Virus record (IMG/VR): IMGVR_UViG_3300050343_000258
Coordinates: 30,596-94,595 of that record
Source: a virus
DNA length: 64,000 nt
Strand: one strand, 5' to 3'
The translations under genes were made by a program, and so were the position numbers. Positions 1 to 8,666 of the stretch are shown here, one piece after another. The notes under the pieces were generated by a model. That model was not told the origin of the DNA. It did not search any database and saw only the letters and a list, made by a program, of their open reading frames with translations. The first letter of the stretch is position 1. Every line of letters begins with the position of its first letter.

Positions 1-11
1 TATCTAGAAAT

Positions 12-551
12 ATGTTAGGTAAAAATGACCTTACAGAGTCAAGAAAAGTTTTAACAAAAAACGGCCTTATTAGTGAACAAGAAATAGAAGATGATGGTGC
101 AACAAATATCGAGGTAGATTCTGAACAAGAAATTGAGGTACAAACTACCCCTGATGAAGATAAAAGTAAATCATATAGAGTGTCTGGTGGATTAATTACT
201 TTACACGGTAATACCAAACAAGAACTAGAACTCTCAACAGATGAGAAAATATCTTTTCAAGAAACTATGGACGAATTTGTAAATGAAGTATCTGATTTAT
301 CTGATTTCGGCACATTAAATTTATATCCAAATAATGTGGATTGGTCAGGTAAAGTAATAGACTACGATGTTGAATTTTACTTTTCAATAGGCGAAGACAA
401 CGGAGTATATATCAATGGAGATATGATTAAATTAGATGATGGTTTAGTGGAGTTAATTAATAAACTTACCTCTTTCTATGACAAATTTAAAGCTAAGTGG
501 GCTAAAGTACTTTCACAAAGAAAGAAAACAAAAAATATAGATGCGGTATGA
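12..551 (+). CDS. Hypothetical acidic protein, possible virion protein
   Basis: I do not recognise this 179-residue protein. It is acidic, with a Glu/Asp/Thr-rich low-complexity stretch at about residues 20-55, followed by a mixed region and a Lys-rich C-terminus. Near its start it has L-T-E followed by S, the same tripeptide context found at the N-termini of other late genes in this window (see the [LI]-x-E finding). It overlaps the next gene by four bases (ATGA), so the two are probably translated together. The true start could lie before the window edge; the first ATG is used here. Confidence 0.6.
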   Translation: MLGKNDLTESRKVLTKNGLISEQEIEDDGATNIEVDSEQEIEVQTTPDEDKSKSYRVSGGLITLHGNTKQELELSTDEKISFQETMDEFVNEVSDLSDFGTLNLYPNNVDWSGKVIDYDVEFYFSIGEDNGVYINGDMIKLDDGLVELINKLTSFYDKFKAKWAKVLSQRKKTKNIDAV

Positions 552-1447
552 TTGCATTAACTGGTATCATAAACGTTTTTAATAGTATTTTTGATTTTAT
601 CAAGAAGAACCCTAAGTTTTTTTTAGGGGTTATTTTTGCATTATTAATTGTTTTATTGTTTAAACAATGTGATAACATTAAAGGATTAAAAAATGAAATA
701 GAAATTAAAGAAGTTGAATATGAAAATGAAAAAAAACCGTTTCTTTAATAATATCGAAAATTTAAAAGATTCAGTAGAGTTTGTTGAAGAGGATAACGTT
801 TATGTTAAATCACTTTTAAGGGTTAGAGAAGGTGAATTACAGTTATTAGATAGAAAATTAAATGACGCTAAAATAAACATTCAAGAGTTAGCCGATAAAC
901 TCGATGAAAACGTAGAGGTTAAAAATATATACGTTACTGATGTGAGTTCAGAGATAGTCACTAATGACGTTATGACAAACATTGAACGTGATAGTGTTGG
1001 TAATATCGGTTTAGGTATAAAAGATTCCAACCAAATATATACACTTGAGACCCAGAGTTGGTTTAAGTTAAGACCATTTAAAGACTCATTGAAGTTAGAG
1101 TTAGTGGATAGATTTGGTTTCGGAAAATCATCTCAACTAAAACACAATTTAAATTTTTCACTTACATTATCTCAACTTGGAGATGGAGAAATGGGTTAAC
1201 AAGAGTAGTTGTACAACCAACAGATAATAATGGGAACCCAATACCTCCAAGTATTTTACAGATACCATTCGTTAATGGTGTAGAATTTATGGATATAAAA
1301 CCTAATATAATACAGTCACCTCCAAAACGTAAAAGTAGAAGGGGTTTTGGTATGTTAATTGGTCCATCATACGGTTTATATAGTATAGATGGTTCGTTTC
1401 AACCTACATGGGGCATAGGAATAAGTGTAGGTTATAAGATTTTTTAA
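548..1447 (+). CDS. Membrane-anchored coiled-coil protein, frameshifted (possible spanin-like)
   Basis: One gene read through two one-base indels. An N-terminal transmembrane helix (about residues 23-43, ending in Phe-Lys-Gln-Cys) is followed by a long Glu/Lys-rich coiled coil and then a C-terminal segment ending in short beta-type repeats (GFGMLIGPSYGLYS and GIGISVGYKIF) like the last strands of an outer-membrane barrel. The first shift is in an A8 run near 735; the second is at a GGG near 1194, where one more G restores the frame. The layout (inner-membrane anchor, periplasmic coiled coil, outer-membrane-like end) would suit a unimolecular spanin or another envelope-spanning protein, but that role is inference. 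Bacteroidota phages often carry proteins of this shape. Confidence 0.55.
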
Positions 1448-1456
1448 TATTTATTA
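1447..1456 (+). promoter_or_regulatory. Late-promoter-like motif ATATTTATTA
   Basis: This is a match to the TATATTTATAA-type motif seen before many virion-like genes here. It ends two bases before the ATG at 1459, so if it is a promoter the transcript is leaderless or serves the following gene. Confidence 0.35.
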
Positions 1457-1458
1457 AT

Positions 1459-1707
1459 ATGGCACTAACACAGGCAGACAAAAACGACATCGAGATAATG
1501 ATAAGGAAAGAGATAAAAGACTTCCTTGGGTCAACGACTATTAATCAGTTTGAGAAAAAAATTATCGAGAAAATACAAGATGAGATACGTAGAGGTAAAA
1601 TAACCAAAGATGTTAGTGAAATAGTTGCTAAGGTTATGAAAGAATTTTATAAAATAATGTGGACTCAAAGAAGTTTTTGGGAACCAAGACTAAAAAATGT
1701 TAAATAA
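1459..1707 (+). CDS. Small charged helical protein, unknown function
   Basis: An 82-residue protein, rich in Lys, Glu and Ile and predicted mostly helical, ending in a Trp/Arg/Lys-rich tail (WTQRSFWEPRLKNVK). Small proteins of this look are frequent in structural regions of large marine phages, but I cannot name a family. The stop codon overlaps the start of the next gene (TAATG), which suggests coupled translation. Confidence 0.6.
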   Translation: MALTQADKNDIEIMIRKEIKDFLGSTTINQFEKKIIEKIQDEIRRGKITKDVSEIVAKVMKEFYKIMWTQRSFWEPRLKNVK

Positions 1708-2611
1708 TGGAAAATGTTTCACAACAACTTAAAAAGGAGATAGGTAAATCAATGACTGCGTCTATGGGTAAAAATTACACCGTTCATGGTGATAGTAATT
1801 CAGTTTCTGATTTTATGAATGCGCTAGTAAACTTAAAAAAGAAGTGCAAGAAGATGGTAATGAAGGATGGTCACCTCAAATAGGTAAGACTGAAGGATTA
1901 ACTAGTGATACTTTAACTAAAATATTAACTAAAATAGCTAAAGACTTAGATGATGAGATGGAGACATCTAAAGAAGAACCGAATGAAGCAACTAGTGCAG
2001 GTTCAGCCGGTGGTTATGTCGGACCTTTATTTAGTGAGCCTCAAAAAAGAAAAATTAAGGAAGAAAAATTAGAAGGTGGTTTATCTGATGGTATGAGTAT
2101 TGAAGATATGGCATCTCATCACAAAGTTGATGTCGATAGTATTATAGACGCTTTAGAGAAGGGTGTTAATGTTGAATTAGAACATACTACTGAAATGATG
2201 GTAGCTTTTGAAATCGCGATGGACCACATTTACGAGGATTTAAACTACTATAATAACTTAGAGAAGATTGAATCCAAAGAGGCTACAACCTCATCTTCTG
2301 TTGGAGCCTATGATGCACCATTTGGAGGACCAAAAAAGGACCCATTACAAATAGATACGCCTAAGAATGTTTATTCAAAACTTAGGTCAGTTAAAGATAA
2401 GAACTTTCCAAAGTTAGGTGGACCTGGAGGTAAATACGTAAAAATAAAAGATAAGTGTAAGAAGTTCCCTTACTGTAATCAGGGTGACATCAATGCTTTA
2501 GAGTTCTTTGAAAACAATATAGTTAAAGAAGCCATAAAACAAGTATCAAAAAAATATAACTTGGATAGTTCCTTTATTAAAGGAGTTATAATGGAAAAGT
2601 TAAATAAATAA
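1707..2611 (+). CDS. DUF5661-like phage protein, one frameshift
   Basis: The start at 1707 overlaps the previous stop (TAATG). The first 43 codons and the remainder from about 1844 are in different frames; one extra A in the run near 1835 joins them into a single protein of about 300 residues. The segment around 2170-2265 carries the DUF5661 signature: Glu-His-Thr-Thr, then a run of Ala/Ile-Ala-x-Asp-His, then Tyr-Tyr and a Leu-Glu-Lys-Ile end. Two Gly/Pro-rich linkers (SAGGYVGPLF and SSVGAYDAPFGGP) flank this domain and look like repeated, possibly processed, linkers. Function of DUF5661 is not known; it is widespread in phages. Confidence 0.7.
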
Positions 2612-2624
2612 TTGATACTTACCA

Positions 2625-2635
2625 TATATTTATAA
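2625..2635 (+). promoter_or_regulatory. Late-promoter-like motif TATATTTATAA
   Basis: A full match to the recurring motif, 13 bases before the ATG at 2649, in the stretch between two genes. Confidence 0.5.
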
Positions 2636-2648
2636 TAAAAATACTGAT

Positions 2649-3725
2649 ATGAAAGATATTGAAAATATGATTGAAAACCTCGTAGAGAGAGTTCTAAGTG
2701 AGGAAGTCAACAAAAAAGTAAAAGATATAACTGAGTCTGTTTCAACTGAAATTGATGAGATGGAAGAGTACTATGAAGTAGCCAAAAACCGTAAAGAGGA
2801 AAGAAAGGCGACTAAAAAAGATGAACCAAAAGAAGGTATGGGTAAGATGCCTGAGTTAAGAGATAAGTTTGATGGACGTGACTCTAAAGTTGTTGGTGTC
2901 TATTCTGATATAGATAAACAACGTAAAGAGATGGGTGAGGACGAAGTAGAAGAAGGTAACGAATTTAGTGGAGCGAGAGCTAAAGCAATCGAAGACGGTA
3001 AAGACGAATTCGAAGTTGATGGTAAGACTTATCCTGTAGAGGGTGAAAAAAACGAGTCTAAAAAACAAAGTTTAAAATTGACTGAAGATGAGATGATTGA
3101 GTTAATCCAACGAATAGTTAAGGAACAAAAAATTTCAGGGATTACAGGTCAAAAAAAGGCAATGAAAACATCTAAGAAAGATAATGAAGATTACATTAAA
3201 TCAGTTACTAAAAAAATGAAAGACTATCTTAAAAATGCTGATGAAGGAGAATATGTGGCTGACCCTGAAAAATTTCCAACAGGTAACGGAGATAGAAAAG
3301 ATGATAAGATGATGTATACTGCATCTGATGGTGTTGAGGAGTACATCGACCAAATTGCACGTTCAGGTGGTATGGAAAATTTAGATTATGACCAAATTAA
3401 ACCTGATGAAGAGTGGTTAGATATGAATATTCTTGGTTCCTCAGAAACTGGTAATAATCCCGAATGGGCAAATGCTGTTAAGACAGATACAGGAGAAAAG
3501 GTAAAAGATAGAATGGATAAAAACATTTTAGCTAAACTTAAGAAACAATCATATAACAAAGCACCTCAACCAGTGACTGATTATTCAGGTAAGAAAAAAA
3601 CAACTGATAGTATGGCGGGTATCGAGGTTTCAGAGTCTGTTAAAACAGATAAGAAAAAAGAGAGAGTAAATGAAGATATTCATAAGATGAAAAAACTATT
3701 TTCACACAATTACAAAACTCAATAA
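2649..3725 (+). CDS. Highly charged helical protein with candidate capsid-targeting N-terminus
   Basis: A 358-residue, very Lys/Glu/Asp-rich protein without a domain I recognise. It opens with an amphipathic helix holding L-S-E (MKDIENMIENLVERVLSE), and has a similar helix in the middle (LTEDEMIELIQRIVKEQ). T4-type prohead proteases cut after [LI]-x-E, and T4 internal head proteins start with such helices, so packaging into the capsid as a scaffold-core or internal protein is a reasonable inference. It has its own late-type motif upstream. No enzymatic motif is visible. Confidence 0.65.
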   Translation: MKDIENMIENLVERVLSEEVNKKVKDITESVSTEIDEMEEYYEVAKNRKEERKATKKDEPKEGMGKMPELRDKFDGRDSKVVGVYSDIDKQRKEMGEDEVEEGNEFSGARAKAIEDGKDEFEVDGKTYPVEGEKNESKKQSLKLTEDEMIELIQRIVKEQKISGITGQKKAMKTSKKDNEDYIKSVTKKMKDYLKNADEGEYVADPEKFPTGNGDRKDDKMMYTASDGVEEYIDQIARSGGMENLDYDQIKPDEEWLDMNILGSSETGNNPEWANAVKTDTGEKVKDRMDKNILAKLKKQSYNKAPQPVTDYSGKKKTTDSMAGIEVSESVKTDKKKERVNEDIHKMKKLFSHNYKTQ

Positions 3726-3769
3726 CAAACAAAACTTTATATTTTTTTGGTCCGTTCTATATTTTTACT

Positions 3770-4255
3770 ATGAAAAGATATAGAATGGACCAATTTTTTA
3801 AATGGCTATCTACACCTATGGATAAGGAAGATATCGACACATGGAATCGTGCTAATAATATTATACCTGAATACTGTGACTTATTTGAGGACTTTAGTTT
3901 TTCACTTTATTACTTAATTAGTGAAACTTACTTAGGGTTTAGTCATGGTGATAGTAATGCGACAAAAATTGGTATAATGAATGATGATAAGTTAGAACAC
4001 TTTAGATGGTGTTTTGATAAAGTTATATTAGATTTCAAAAAGGAAAATATAACATTTAACTTCAGTAGTAATGATTACGACTTTTTTGAATCATTTTATA
4101 TGGAAGTGTATTATGAACAGTTAGATGGGGTCGTTAGAGACTCAATAGAGAGCTTCTTACGAGAGTTATTTAATAGGAGAAGAACGATTACCAAACCTGA
4201 CCTTGAGATGTTTACTGACCTTTATAAGTCGTTGGAACGTTCAGTACAATTATAA
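3770..4255 (+). CDS. Hypothetical protein, 161 aa
   Basis: I do not recognise it. It is rich in aromatic residues (Phe, Tyr, Trp) and Asp/Glu, with no signal peptide or membrane segment. A T-rich sequence, CTATATTTTTACTATG, runs into the start codon and may be a degenerate late promoter. Confidence 0.6.
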   Translation: MKRYRMDQFFKWLSTPMDKEDIDTWNRANNIIPEYCDLFEDFSFSLYYLISETYLGFSHGDSNATKIGIMNDDKLEHFRWCFDKVILDFKKENITFNFSSNDYDFFESFYMEVYYEQLDGVVRDSIESFLRELFNRRRTITKPDLEMFTDLYKSLERSVQL

Positions 4256-4333
4256 TTTTTCCCATTTCTATTTACAATGAGCAATATAAAATTAAGTTTT
4301 TTAAAAACATAAACTATAATAAGATTATTAAAA

Positions 4334-4507
4334 ATGACAAAAACATTAGAAACAATTAAAGAGTTGACGGAAACACTTTCAGTAGATACTAACAAGTTTT
4401 ACGAAGGTAATAAATCCGCAGGTGTAAGAGCAAGAAAAGGAGCTCAACAACTAAAAGCTTTACTACAGGATTTGAGAAAAGAAATTTTGGAAGAAAAAAA
4501 TAAGTAA
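4334..4507 (+). CDS. Histone H1-like Hc1 family protein
   Basis: A 57-residue protein whose middle reads YEGNKSAGVRARKGAQQLK, followed by LRKEILEEKN. This matches the Hc1 (PF07432-type) small basic proteins common in Bacteroidota, where a G-N-K-x-A-G-x-R-A-R-K core is diagnostic. Hc1 proteins bind DNA and compact it; in a phage it could condense phage or host DNA. It sits directly before a small membrane protein. The gene is short, but the family core is well preserved. Confidence 0.75.
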   Translation: MTKTLETIKELTETLSVDTNKFYEGNKSAGVRARKGAQQLKALLQDLRKEILEEKNK

Positions 4508-4511
4508 TAAA

Positions 4512-4709
4512 GTGATAGAAACAATAATGACATACATAGCGATTTTTATTGCAGTATTTACATCATTATCAATCATACGATTGTCAGTAAATTTCATAAA
4601 GGCCCTATTATCAACTCCACCTAAAAAGTTCGAGATTGGTGTAGGGTCCTTAATTTACTACGGTCTATGTTTATCCTATTTAATAACATTAATAATTACC
4701 GCAATATGA
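4512..4709 (+). CDS. Small membrane protein, two transmembrane helices
   Basis: A 65-residue protein with hydrophobic helices at about residues 4-30 and 44-64, joined by a Pro-Pro-Lys-Lys loop. It starts at GTG (4512); an alternative ATG lies at 4527. It overlaps the next gene by ATGA. Function unknown; holin-like proteins have this size and topology, but no other evidence supports that. Confidence 0.6.
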   Translation: MIETIMTYIAIFIAVFTSLSIIRLSVNFIKALLSTPPKKFEIGVGSLIYYGLCLSYLITLIITAI

Positions 4710-5188
4710 ATACGTACTATAATTTTTTAAATAAAATACAAAAAAATCTAAAGATGGTTAGAATACTGGATACTCATGTTAGTTACGATTTATTATTTTC
4801 AAATAAATGGGTATTACCACGTAATATGGGTAAGGGTATTGAAGTTGTTAAAAATGGTATAGATGGAGACAAGATATCCCTTTCATTTGTTTGTCCAATA
4901 AATGAGACTTCAGTTAATCAACTTGAAGATTTGATTGATAACATAATTAAATCTAACTTAGAGAGAGAAGCTAAAGACAAATTATTTAGAAACAAAGTTC
5001 AGGAGTTAAAGGGTATTTTTGAAAAAGAAAATTTAGAGGACTTACAGAACCTTAAATTTGATGTGGATGAGATAACAAGTATTATAAATTCAAAAGAAAT
5101 TATAGATGGAGAAGATAACAAATCAGGAGATAGAGAAAGAGTTGACTCTACTGAAGTTAGAGAAAAAGAAGTCGATAAGGCAAATTGA
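4706..5188 (+). CDS. Hypothetical protein, possibly frameshifted into the next reading frame
   Basis: The start at 4706 is set by the ATGA overlap with the preceding gene. The first 120 residues look like an ordered domain with Ile-Asn-Glu and hydrophobic strands; the end is charged. The following frame (5106-5504) begins within it and carries a coiled coil followed by an ordered C-terminus. The two may be one protein of about 265 residues split by an indel near 5140, or two overlapping genes. I do not recognise a family. Confidence 0.5.
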   Translation: MNTYYNFLNKIQKNLKMVRILDTHVSYDLLFSNKWVLPRNMGKGIEVVKNGIDGDKISLSFVCPINETSVNQLEDLIDNIIKSNLEREAKDKLFRNKVQELKGIFEKENLEDLQNLKFDVDEITSIINSKEIIDGEDNKSGDRERVDSTEVREKEVDKAN

Positions 5189-5504
5189 ATCATCTAAAAA
5201 TACACTTATTAAAGACATTCAAGGGTTCGATAAAGAAATGGTGTCAAACACTATCTTCATTGAAAAGAAATATACGTTATGGGAGAGGATAAAAAATTTT
5301 AGGGATGAGTTAAGTCTTTTAGCTAAGATATCTAATGATATTGAATCTTCTATACTTTCTAAAGGTGATGTAAAAATTATTATTGAGTTAGAGTCATTTG
5401 AATATAATGAAATAATAAAAAACTTTGCCGCGGTTTATCATAGTAATGATAAATTTAATATTGAAATTTCAGGTATTAACTTTACGTTCGTTTTGAAAAA
5501 GTAG
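5106..5504 (+). CDS. Coiled-coil protein, possible C-terminal part of the preceding gene
   Basis: A 132-residue frame with a Glu/Lys/Leu coiled coil at residues 7-35 and a beta-rich end. The 83-base overlap with the upstream gene is long for a genuine gene pair, which is why a frameshift is suspected. It meets the convergent gene on the minus strand end to end with 23 bases of overlap. Confidence 0.45.
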   Translation: MEKITNQEIEKELTLLKLEKKKSIRQIESSKNTLIKDIQGFDKEMVSNTIFIEKKYTLWERIKNFRDELSLLAKISNDIESSILSKGDVKIIIELESFEYNEIIKNFAAVYHSNDKFNIEISGINFTFVLKK

Positions 5505-6126
5505 TGGTCTGACGATACAGTTTTTTCTTATCAAAACCATTTTTTACTAAAAGATTGTACATCCACTTTCTCTGAGTGGTTGATGTATCTCTTACAAATA
5601 TAGCATCATTTCTCCCATTATTTCTAAAATGATTCTCTAAGGTACTAAGTAAACGATGTGAATCATCTATATTTTTTAAACTAAATACAAAAAACTTATC
5701 ATTAATTTGTATAATTAATTTATTATGAAGAGTGGAGATACTCTTCATTTCTTTTTTTATACAGTATTTTTTAAGTACATCATTAAATGTAATACGATTA
5801 TTAGTTGACCAATCGTAAATTTTTTCTTCAATAGAATAAGGAACCATACGTTTTATCATATAATCGGTATCTGAATCCATAAATAATTCAGTGTTCCTAC
5901 CAAATTCATCTTCTTTAAATAACGGTACTTGATATGAATCTTGATTGGTTAATAATCCTAATTCATATGTGACGTACTCGGCATTTTCATAAGTTACTCC
6001 AAAGTCGATATTGTTTTCTTTAATTAATGATTTAAATTTAGTAATTGCGCGTTTCTCTGACTGATAACCTTTGATTATCTTTTTCTTTTTCTTATTCTTA
6101 AACAATACAATTATATAATTTTGCAT
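5482..6126 (-). CDS. Hypothetical protein, 214 aa
   Basis: It starts with a Lys-rich stretch ([12 protein letters not shown]) followed by mixed alpha/beta sequence and a basic C-terminus ([17 protein letters not shown]). I do not recognise it. Its start codon overlaps the start of the divergent dnaJ-like gene (CATG), so the two genes share a start-site region, with no room for an ordinary intergenic promoter. Confidence 0.6.
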   Translation of the reverse strand: MQNYIIVLFKNKKKKKIIKGYQSEKRAITKFKSLIKENNIDFGVTYENAEYVTYELGLLTNQDSYQVPLFKEDEFGRNTELFMDSDTDYMIKRMVPYSIEEKIYDWSTNNRITFNDVLKKYCIKKEMKSISTLHNKLIIQINDKFFVFSLKNIDDSHRLLSTLENHFRNNGRNDAIFVRDTSTTQRKWMYNLLVKNGFDKKKLYRQTTTFSKRT

Positions 6127-7063
6127 GAAGGACTATTATCGAATTTTAAATATTAATAAAAACGCATCTCAAGACGAGATTAAAAAAGCGTATAGAAAAT
6201 TAAGTAAACAATATCATCCAGATGTAAACCCTCAGGGAGAAGAAAAATTTAAAGACATAGCTGAGGCTTACGATACGTTTTAAGTGACGAAAAAAAACGA
6301 AGTCAGTACGATAACCCTAATCCTTTCGGTGGTCAATTCGGTGGTAATCCTTTAACGATATGTTTAACCAACAAAGAAGACCAACTAAACCTAAAATTAA
6401 AGATAAAGTAATAAGAGTAACTTTAACACCTGAAGAATCATTTGTCGGTATTGAAAAGGAGATAACTTATAAATCTAAGATTTCATGTGAATTATGTGTC
6501 GGGTACTGGTGGTAAAAAAAATACATGCACAACTTGTGCGGGTAGAGGATTTATAAGACAAAAAATGGGTACAGGTTTTTTCACACAGACAGTGGATACT
6601 CCGTGTCATACTTGTAGAGGAAGTGGACAAATGGTTGTTGACCCTTGTTTAAATTGTAATGGTTCGGGGTCTATCGATAAATTTAAAAATTTAAAGGTAG
6701 TCAATACCTAAAGGAGTTGATAGTGGTGATTTCTTAAGGGCGGCAGGTAAAGGAGATTATCTAAATAACATTCAAGGTGACTTATTAGTTCAAATTAATA
6801 TGATTAAAAGTAAGTACGAGAAGGTAGGTAAAGATTTAGTTTTTAATTTAAATATAACCCCTATAGATATGTTAATAAATAAAACGTTTAGAGTATCTCA
6901 TCCTGATGGGGATTTAGATATAAATTTACCTAAAAATTTAAGTACAGAAAAACCACTAAGAGTAAAATCTAAAGGATTTGTTACTCAAAGTGGAATTGGG
7001 GATTTCTATATAAAAGTGGGTGTGACTAACAAGTCTATTAGTGATGAGGATAAGGTAAATTAA
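6125..7063 (+). CDS. dnaJ: DnaJ-type co-chaperone (Hsp40), broken by several indels
   Basis: The translated pieces line up along one DnaJ protein. An N-terminal J domain contains the His-Pro-Asp motif needed to stimulate DnaK. A Gly/Phe/Asn linker follows ([11 protein letters not shown]), then four zinc-binding Cys-x-x-Cys-x-Gly-x-Gly repeats (CVGTGG context, [24 protein letters not shown]), and then the C-terminal substrate-binding beta domain. Stops and frame changes occur near 6281, 6350, 6490 and 6705. They fall mostly at homopolymers, so sequencing error is likelier than decay. A phage DnaJ could recruit host DnaK for virion assembly or replication; that is inference. Confidence 0.75.
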
Positions 7064-7348
7064 AGGACTTACTAAAATGAATTAATTAAAAGTTGTATTA
7101 ACTTAACAGTTCCATATATACTCGTCGCTAACATATAAAAAGAAAATAATACTACAAACTTTTGACCAACATTTAACCTTTGGCACATGTTTTACATTCT
7201 TTTTCATTTAATTTCTGTTTGACTTAACATTGTATTCTTTTGACATAATAATTATTTATATAGGTAGTTTAAGATAAAAATGTGTGATTGTAAATTGCAA
7301 AATAGATAAGAATACGTAATAATGTTATATTTATAGTAAAAAAATATT
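7064..7348. other. Intergenic region with a late-promoter-like motif
   Basis: I see no gene or clear RNA in this AT-rich stretch. It holds TATATTTATA at 7326-7335, thirteen bases before the next ATG, and TTTGACTTAACATTG-like sequence near 7218 that does not form a complete Bacteroidota promoter. Confidence 0.4.
7326..7335 (+). promoter_or_regulatory. Late-promoter-like motif TATATTTATA
   Basis: Same motif and same spacing (13 bases to the start codon) as before the 2649 gene. Confidence 0.5.
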
Positions 7349-7582
7349 ATGAAAAAGATTTTAGATTTTATTAAAAAAGTTTACAACATTATTAAAACAT
7401 GGATAATGTTAAACGGTATTGAAGGTGTTGTTGGATTACTCGCTGGATTAGTACTGTGGGCGTTTGGTTTTAAAATTTACGCAGGTTTCGCTTTTGGTGT
7501 GTTTGCTACAGTAAATTGGAATTTATTTAAAACTAAAGTAATCAAACTTAAAAACCGATTAGAACGGATAGAAATAAACTAG
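7349..7582 (+). CDS. Small membrane protein, candidate holin
   Basis: A 77-residue protein with a basic amphipathic N-terminus, a hydrophobic stretch of about 35 residues (residues 20-56) that could form one long or two short membrane helices, and a basic C-terminal tail. The size and topology fit a holin and the motif upstream suggests late expression, but no lysin is next to it. A terminator follows directly. Confidence 0.55.
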   Translation: MKKILDFIKKVYNIIKTWIMLNGIEGVVGLLAGLVLWAFGFKIYAGFAFGVFATVNWNLFKTKVIKLKNRLERIEIN

Positions 7583-7608
7583 TTAAGTTCTTTAAAAAAT
7601 AAATTTAA

Positions 7609-7635
7609 AACCTCACTTATGTGGGGTTTTTTTTT
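7609..7635 (+). terminator. Rho-independent terminator
   Basis: Stem AACCTCAC / GTGGGGTT with a TTAT loop, followed by a run of nine T. Confidence 0.8.
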
Positions 7636-7643
7636 GATTTACA

Positions 7644-7674
7644 TTTGCCTTTTACTTATTTTTTCCTATATTTG
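7644..7674 (+). promoter_or_regulatory. Bacteroidota-type promoter before dam
   Basis: TTTG at 7644-7647 and TATATTTG at 7667-7674 are separated by 19 bases, matching the Bacteroidota primary-sigma consensus (TTG/TTTG, then TAnnTTTG). The start codon of the methylase is 15 bases on. Confidence 0.7.
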
Positions 7675-7688
7675 TAAAAAAGAAAATT

Positions 7689-8606
7689 ATGTTATCATAT
7701 ATAGGAGGTAAAAGTAGAATAGGTAAATGGATAGTAGAGTACTATCCAAAAGATATGGAAGTCTATGTTGAGACATTCGGAGGGATGTTTTGGTGTTTTT
7801 ATAACATGGACTTAGATTTGTATCCAAATTTAAAGAAAGTCGTTTACAATGACTTTAATCCACTCAACTACAATTTGTTTTTATGTATCCAAAACCCAAC
7901 AGAATTACTTAAGGCTGTTGACAACATACCCTGTCAACAAAGAGGTGTTTTTCCAACACCACCTCAGTATAGAGAGTTATTTAATGAGATACAAAAGGAG
8001 ATATTTGTAGATACGTATACCGTGAGTACTAAACCAAACTATGAATTAGCTGCTAAATACGCGTACATCCTTACTCAAGTTTTTAGTGGAAGTAAACCTG
8101 AAACTTCAAGTTATATTGACTTAAAAGGTAAATACAAATCAAAGTACCTTACTTTTAGGGATAAATTAAAGAATGAAAAATGGGTTAAAAAATTCTTAGC
8201 GGTAAGTCATATTGAAAATATGGACTTTGATGATGTTATTAAGAAATATGACTCCCCAACGACATATATTTACTTAGACCCACCTTATTGGAAGACTGAA
8301 AATTATTATTCTAATCATGATTTTGATAGAGATGACCATGAAAGGTTGGCTAACTCACTTAAAAATGTAAAAAGTAAATTTTCTTTATCTTACTATGATT
8401 TTGAATTATTACATACATGGTTTCCTAAGAATCAATATGTATGGGTTGAAAAAGACTTCGCTAAAGCAGCTGCGGCATCTAAAGGTAAAAAACAAAATAA
8501 AGGTACAGAACTTTTAATAATGAATTATGAAATACCTAACTTTACCAAATTTGAAGTATCTATAGATAATGAACACGAGAATAGTCAACTTAGTTTAGAC
8601 ATATAA
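7689..8606 (+). CDS. dam: DNA adenine N6-methyltransferase, D12 (Dam) class
   Basis: A 305-residue enzyme with the family's motifs in order: an N-terminal YIGGKSRIGKWI (nucleotide-binding region), VYVETFGGMFW (SAM-binding motif I) and YLDPPYW (catalytic DPPY motif IV). Length and motif order match D12-class Dam enzymes, which methylate adenine in short sites such as GATC. No restriction endonuclease sits beside it, so it is an orphan phage methylase, most likely protecting phage DNA or marking it. It has its own host-type promoter, which suggests early or middle expression. Confidence 0.9.
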   Translation: MLSYIGGKSRIGKWIVEYYPKDMEVYVETFGGMFWCFYNMDLDLYPNLKKVVYNDFNPLNYNLFLCIQNPTELLKAVDNIPCQQRGVFPTPPQYRELFNEIQKEIFVDTYTVSTKPNYELAAKYAYILTQVFSGSKPETSSYIDLKGKYKSKYLTFRDKLKNEKWVKKFLAVSHIENMDFDDVIKKYDSPTTYIYLDPPYWKTENYYSNHDFDRDDHERLANSLKNVKSKFSLSYYDFELLHTWFPKNQYVWVEKDFAKAAAASKGKKQNKGTELLIMNYEIPNFTKFEVSIDNEHENSQLSLDI

Positions 8607-8639
8607 CCCATATAAAAATAGAATATTTTTAATTTCTGA

Positions 8640-8650
8640 TATATTTATAA
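8640..8650 (+). promoter_or_regulatory. Late-promoter-like motif TATATTTATAA
   Basis: Exact copy of the motif, 16 bases before the ATG at 8667. Confidence 0.5.
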
Positions 8651-8666
8651 GAAAACAAATAGACTT

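Noticed and set aside
5106-5188. Programmed frameshift joining the genes at 4706 and 5106
   Set aside because: No slippery heptamer with a downstream structure is evident; an indel or a simple overlap is as likely, so only the possibility of a single gene is recorded.
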